64,000 nt of DNA from Thermanaerovibrio acidaminovorans DSM 6589 (lineage in GTDB: Bacteria > Synergistota > Synergistia > Synergistales > Synergistaceae): assembly GCF_000024905.1 (NCBI RefSeq), contig NC_013522.1:1-64000 (forward strand), in the 5' to 3' direction. Position 1 is the stretch's first letter. Each line of letters starts with the position of its first letter. A model generated the notes under the pieces. The model saw only the letters and a list, made by a program, of their open reading frames with translations, did no database searches and was not told where the DNA came from. The position numbers were made by a program, and so were the translations under genes. Shown here in pieces: positions 60,574 through 64,000 of this stretch.

Positions 60574-61808
60574 GTTAGATCACCCCAAACCAAGTCAACC
60601 GGGTTCATGCCCTCCGCCATCCAATCCCCCCCGAGGGGTCTGCCCCAGGTGGGGAAGAGCCGGGTCATGCCGCACTTCAGATCCGCCTCCTCAAGGGCCT
60701 GGAGCGCCCTGGGGCCGGAGCGGGCCAGAACGCAGGGCACCAGGACCCTGCCCCCGGGGACCAGCAGGTCCCGGGCCCAGCGGATCACGTCCTCCAATGC
60801 GCCCCCGTGGCCGCCGATCACGATCCGGTCGAAGGTCCCCCGCAAGTCCAACGGGGCGCTGCCCCCCACTAGATGAACCCCAAGGGCCAGCCCCAGCCGC
60901 TCCAGGTTCCCTCGGGCCAGCTCCATGGCCTCCGGGTCCCGCTCGATGGAGACCACCACCCCGGGCCCCGCCTGCCGGGCCAGCTCGCAGGTGAGCGCCC
61001 CGGTGCCGGTCCCCACCTCCAGGATGCGGGCCCCCCACAGGGGCTGAAGGAGGCCGGTGACGAGGCCCCTCACCGGGCTCTTGGTCATGGGCACCCGTTG
61101 GAGGCGCTGAAAGGCGGAGTCGTCCATGGGCCCCGGCGGCAGGCAGCTAAGGGACTGCTCCCCGAAGAATCCCTGGGGGCCCGCGGAGAGCCACAGGATC
61201 GATAGGTTCCCCGTGTATGGCAGGTGTGCCAGCTGGTCCAGCCCCCCGTGGAACACCTGCTCCCGGGGGGTGCCCAGGTCCCACCCCAGGTGACCGGTCA
61301 CGTCCGGCCGCACCAGCTCCCCAAGGCGCAGAAGGGTTTCCCGGACATCCTGGGGCCTTCCCAGTAGCACCGCTCCCTCGGGCCTGCCCCAGAGGAACCG
61401 GCGGAGCTCCAGGGCCTCCAGCGGGGGACGGCCGTGGACGGAGATCACCGGCACGTTGGCCCAGCTTCGCTTCAGACGGGAGGCCATGAGCTGGAGGCTG
61501 GACACGTTGGGGAAGAGGCGCACCCGGTGGGGGAAAAGGCCGCACACCCGCTGGGCCAGGCTGAAGAGCCCCACATCCCCGCTCACCAGGATCCCCAGGG
61601 GCTTGGGGGCCCCCTCTATGGCGGGCCCCAGCTGGTCCCCGTAGGCCAGGGGCAACCTTACCTGGTGCTCCCTCACCTCCAGGGCCTCCAGGATCCGCCG
61701 GTCCCCCATGAGGGACGAACAGCCCATGATCAGCCACATGACCCGGTCGGTCAGGTGCCATGGCCCCGCCCCGGTGCCAAAGACGTTTATCTCCCCAAGC
61801 TCCAGCAT
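60570..61808 (-). CDS. cbiET: Fused precorrin-6B C5- and C15-methyltransferase (CbiE-CbiT)
   Basis: It methylates C5 and C15 and decarboxylates the acetate side chain on C12. The protein of about 412 residues joins CbiE (1 to about 215, INVFGTGAGPWHLTDRV; RLFPNVSSLQLM) and CbiT (about 225-412, with the class I SAM motif ILEVGTGTGALTCELAR). In CbiE the usual GxGPG loop reads GTGAGPWHLT, still typical of CbiE proteins. ATG at 61808 overlaps the cbiD stop by one base. The fused order E-T is the CobL arrangement. Confidence 0.93.
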   Translation of the reverse strand: MLELGEINVFGTGAGPWHLTDRVMWLIMGCSSLMGDRRILEALEVREHQVRLPLAYGDQLGPAIEGAPKPLGILVSGDVGLFSLAQRVCGLFPHRVRLFPNVSSLQLMASRLKRSWANVPVISVHGRPPLEALELRRFLWGRPEGAVLLGRPQDVRETLLRLGELVRPDVTGHLGWDLGTPREQVFHGGLDQLAHLPYTGNLSILWLSAGPQGFFGEQSLSCLPPGPMDDSAFQRLQRVPMTKSPVRGLVTGLLQPLWGARILEVGTGTGALTCELARQAGPGVVVSIERDPEAMELARGNLERLGLALGVHLVGGSAPLDLRGTFDRIVIGGHGGALEDVIRWARDLLVPGGRVLVPCVLARSGPRALQALEEADLKCGMTRLFPTWGRPLGGDWMAEGMNPVDLVWGDLT

Positions 61809-62893
61809 CAACCGTCCCCCCTCATGGACCTTATAAGGTCCTCCACCGGCCCGGACCGGGCCAGCTCCAGGTTGGGCAACGCGAAGGTGACCGCCGCCCC
61901 AGAAGCCTCAGACCTTTCGCTCACCCTTCTGGAGGCCCGGCGGCAGAGCTCCTCCAGCGCCAGGCGTCCCCGGGGGTCCTGGATCATCATGGTGGCCGCC
62001 TGGTCAGCGGTGTTGCAGTCCATTATGCGCCGGATCCAGCAGGAGTCCATGCCCATCAGGGCCCCGTAGGCGCAGAGGGCCTCCATCCGGCCGTCGCTTT
62101 TGGCGCTGTGGGTGTCCATGGAGCCCGACGCCACCTTGGCCATCTTGCCAACCTGGGCCACGAACAGCACCCCTCGGAAGCTAAGCTGCCGGCACCGGTC
62201 CAGGGAGGGCCCCACGTAGTTGCTCACGTTGACCACCCTGTGGACCGGAACCCCCAGGCGGACCGCCACGTCCCGGCCGTAGTTCCCCGGCGCCAGGCAC
62301 ACGGACGTGGCCCCCTCCGCCCGAAGGACCGACAGCTCGGCGCCTATGGTCTCCACCACCGCGTCCTCGCTCATGGGGCGAACCACCCCGGTGGTCCCCA
62401 GGATGGATATGCCCCCCTCTATCCCCAGCTTGGGGTTGAAGGTCCCCTTGGCCACCCTCTCCCCCTCGGGGGCCCAGATCTCCACCCGGGCCCCCAGCCC
62501 CCGGGGGAGGGCGCCCAGGAGGTTCTCCCGGATCATCCTCAGGGGGGCGGGGTTTATGGCCCTGCCCCCAACCGGCACCGGGAGCCCTGGCCGGGTCACC
62601 AGCCCTATCCCGTGGCCCCCGTCCACCTCCACGCCTCCCCCCGGACGGAGCCACACCTTGGCGGCTATGGCCATCCGGTCCGTCACGTCCGGGTCGTCCC
62701 CCGCGTCCTTGAAGACCCAGGCCTGGGCTCCCCCCTCTATCCGCTCGCAACCCCCCAGCGGTATGGGGAGAACCTGCCCGGAGGGGAGCGTCACCTTGAC
62801 CCACCAGGAGGGCCTGCCCAGAAGCCAAAGGGCGGCCCCAAGGGTAGCGGCGGCGGCGGCGGTGCCGGTGGTGAAGCCGTACCTCAAGCTCAC
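61808..62893 (-). CDS. cbiD: Cobalt-precorrin-5B C1-methyltransferase
   Basis: CbiD methylates C1 in the anaerobic pathway. The 361-residue protein starts SLRYGFTTGTAAAAATLGAAL, the family signature, and includes GGISILGTTGVVRPMSEDA and VGKMAKVASGSMDTHS, both well conserved in CbiD. Its presence supports the anaerobic, early-cobalt route. GTG at 62893 overlaps the preceding stop (GTGA). Confidence 0.94.
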   Translation of the reverse strand: MSLRYGFTTGTAAAAATLGAALWLLGRPSWWVKVTLPSGQVLPIPLGGCERIEGGAQAWVFKDAGDDPDVTDRMAIAAKVWLRPGGGVEVDGGHGIGLVTRPGLPVPVGGRAINPAPLRMIRENLLGALPRGLGARVEIWAPEGERVAKGTFNPKLGIEGGISILGTTGVVRPMSEDAVVETIGAELSVLRAEGATSVCLAPGNYGRDVAVRLGVPVHRVVNVSNYVGPSLDRCRQLSFRGVLFVAQVGKMAKVASGSMDTHSAKSDGRMEALCAYGALMGMDSCWIRRIMDCNTADQAATMMIQDPRGRLALEELCRRASRRVSERSEASGAAVTFALPNLELARSGPVEDLIRSMRGDG

Positions 62894-63786
62894 TTGGCCC
62901 CCTCCCGGATGGAGGAGAGGAGGTTGAGGCCCCGCTGGAGCCTCATGAGGCTCGGCCGGGACACGTCCCGCTCGTCCACCTGGAAGACGCTACCCCGGCG
63001 CACCGCCTCCATGGGGGCGAAGCGCTGGTCCCGGAGGAAGTCCTCCAGGCCCCCGGGGTTCATGGGGCCCCGCTGGACCAGGATCACCTTGATTTTGGGG
63101 GAGGCGGCCAGTAGCCCCTCCGCCCCCAGCCGGGCCACCGCGCTCCCCTCCGAGGTGGGGACCCCCTGGACCGCCGGGGGAAGTCCCGAGGCCTCCATCA
63201 GGCGGCTGGGCCAGGTGCCGGGGCTACAGGTGGTCGCGTCCCGATTGTTGACTATGAGGACCGCCCCCAGGGACCGGCCTCGGTTCCGCCGCCGGCTCTC
63301 CTCCAGGATACCCAGGGCCCACTTGAGCTTCGCCTGGGCCTCCTTGCGGCGGCCCACCAGGGTGCCCAGGCGAAGCACGTAGGACTCCAGCCCATCGAAG
63401 GACGGGGGGTCCAGCACCGCCACCGGCACGAACCCCTCAAGCTGGGATATGAGCTGGGGCTGCATGGAGGACTGCAGGGACCGCATGACCACCAGGTCCG
63501 GCTTGAGGGACAGTATGGTCTCCGGCGAGGGCCTCAAGGGTAGCTGCCGGGCCCCCTTTACCAGATCCGGATCGTCCCCCTGGGAGATCCCCACGATCCG
63601 GTCCCGGACCCCAAGGGCCACCAGGTTCTCCGTGTGGGCCGGGTAGAGGGACACGATCCGCCGGACCTGACCCTTGACCGTAACCCGGCGCCCCAGGTCG
63701 TCCATCACCGTAACAGCCCAGGAAAAGCGGGGCAACGCCGCCAACAGGAGCACCGCAAGGAGGATTACCAGTCTTCTTTTATGCAT
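62890..63786 (-). CDS. Periplasmic substrate-binding protein, BtuF/FepB-like
   Basis: A class III binding protein of about 298 residues with a signal peptide (MHKRRLVILLAVLLLAALPRF, then SWA). The mature start VTVMDDLGRRVTVKGQVRRIVSL and LSLKPDLVVMRS are typical of proteins that bind cobalamin, haem or siderophores for BtuCD-like transporters. Its place between cbiK and cbiD favours a corrinoid or cobalt-related ligand. No permease or ATPase is adjacent. I chose ATG at 63786 for the signal peptide; ATG at 63822 is open but adds a non-typical head. Confidence 0.82.
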   Translation of the reverse strand: MHKRRLVILLAVLLLAALPRFSWAVTVMDDLGRRVTVKGQVRRIVSLYPAHTENLVALGVRDRIVGISQGDDPDLVKGARQLPLRPSPETILSLKPDLVVMRSLQSSMQPQLISQLEGFVPVAVLDPPSFDGLESYVLRLGTLVGRRKEAQAKLKWALGILEESRRRNRGRSLGAVLIVNNRDATTCSPGTWPSRLMEASGLPPAVQGVPTSEGSAVARLGAEGLLAASPKIKVILVQRGPMNPGGLEDFLRDQRFAPMEAVRRGSVFQVDERDVSRPSLMRLQRGLNLLSSIREGAK

Positions 63787-63830
63787 GCAGGATGTCGCTT
63801 CCCTTCCCGCCCGGTGGGGCATACGTTCAC

Positions 63831-63852
63831 GAGGGGGCCCATGGGCCCCCTC
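63831..63852 (-). terminator. Hairpin between cbiK and the binding-protein gene
   Basis: GAGGGGGCC (63831-63839) and GGCCCCCTC (63844-63852) form a perfect stem with a very short loop. No T-run follows on the minus strand, so an mRNA processing or partial attenuation site is more likely than full termination. Confidence 0.5.
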
Positions 63853-63869
63853 GTCGTGGCGCCGTTGGG

Positions 63870-64000
63870 CTAGAAGCCCGCCTCCTTGGCCGCCTCCCGC
63901 AGGTGCTCCACGAGAAGGGCCCGGACCTCCGGGTTCTCCCCGAGCCCCGCCAGGTGGACGTCCACCCTTATGCCCTCCTTGGAGAGCACGCTCTTCCAGG
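63870..64000 (-). CDS. cbiK: Sirohydrochlorin cobaltochelatase CbiK (C-terminal part, cut by window edge)
   Basis: Only the last 43 codons are inside the window. They read WKSVLSKEGIRVDVHLAGLG, then EN, PEV and a final helix ending KEAGF before TAG. The WKS-x-L and HLxGLGENP pattern is that of the anaerobic cobalt chelatase CbiK, which inserts cobalt into sirohydrochlorin. Its position at the head of the cbi run supports this. The start and the metal-binding histidines lie beyond the edge. Confidence 0.8.
   Translation of the reverse strand, partial: WKSVLSKEGIRVDVHLAGLGENPEVRALLVEHLREAAKEAGF

Noticed and set aside
1-64000. CRISPR arrays, tRNA or rRNA genes and insertion sequences
   Set aside because: I looked for repeated direct spacers, cloverleaf-like segments and transposase motifs and found none I could support.

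Overview
The window looks like the origin region of a chromosome from a high-GC, anaerobic, amino-acid-fermenting diderm. The best fit is a member of the Synergistota close to Thermanaerovibrio. That assignment rests on gene content (dnaA-dnaN-recF-mnmG origin order, glutamate/citrate fermentation genes, ornithine aminotransferase, AbgT/M20 peptide handling, superoxide reductase, anaerobic cobalamin route) and on frequent TTG/GTG starts. It is inferred, since no marker RNA gene lies in the window. I see no tRNA, rRNA, CRISPR array or insertion sequence.

Layout. (1) 1-6203: dnaA, a DnaA-box-rich oriC spacer, dnaN, recF, mnmG and a DciA-like gene. (2) 6204-16090: a gene-poor spacer, a nitronate monooxygenase-like flavoprotein, a superoxide reductase, then a dipeptide/oligopeptide ABC transporter whose substrate-binding gene is tandemly duplicated, each copy with its own promoter. 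(3) 16121-22402: a surface-sugar cluster making GDP-mannose, GDP-4-keto-6-deoxymannose and GDP-L-fucose, ending in a fucosyltransferase interrupted by a frameshift, with one secreted protein of unknown family. (4) 22489-29138: a cobalamin riboswitch with a textbook terminator/antiterminator, followed by aconitase, NADP isocitrate dehydrogenase and citrate lyase (citD, citE, citF). A second, unassigned structured leader ending in eight T residues lies between aconitase and isocitrate dehydrogenase. (5) 29218-30878: a compact minus-strand pair, an SMC/ABC-like ATPase overlapping a small nuclease-like protein. (6) 30981-35317: M20 peptidase and AbgT transporter (minus), ornithine aminotransferase (plus). 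(7) 35545-43522, minus: an RND efflux pump with its adaptor behind a palindromic operator, then a DsbA-like protein, sugar kinase, histidinol dehydrogenase and a DUF3298 protein. (8) 44107-64000, minus: a nearly gap-free run from cbiK through the cbi genes, hemA, precorrin-2 dehydrogenase, hemC, cobA-hemD, hemL and hemB, passing directly into bacillosamine-type glycan genes.

How the parts connect. The tetrapyrrole cluster converts glutamyl-tRNA to uroporphyrinogen III, precorrin-2 and cobalt-precorrins by the early-cobalt route. The cobalamin riboswitch in block 4 would switch on aconitase, and probably the citrate enzymes behind it, when cobalamin is scarce. A sensible reading is that the aconitase/isocitrate dehydrogenase/citrate lyase branch replaces a cobalamin-dependent route (methylmalonyl-CoA mutase) for fermenting glutamate. 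This circuit, the unassigned leader inside it, and the ATPase/nuclease-like pair are the main candidates for undescribed biology here.
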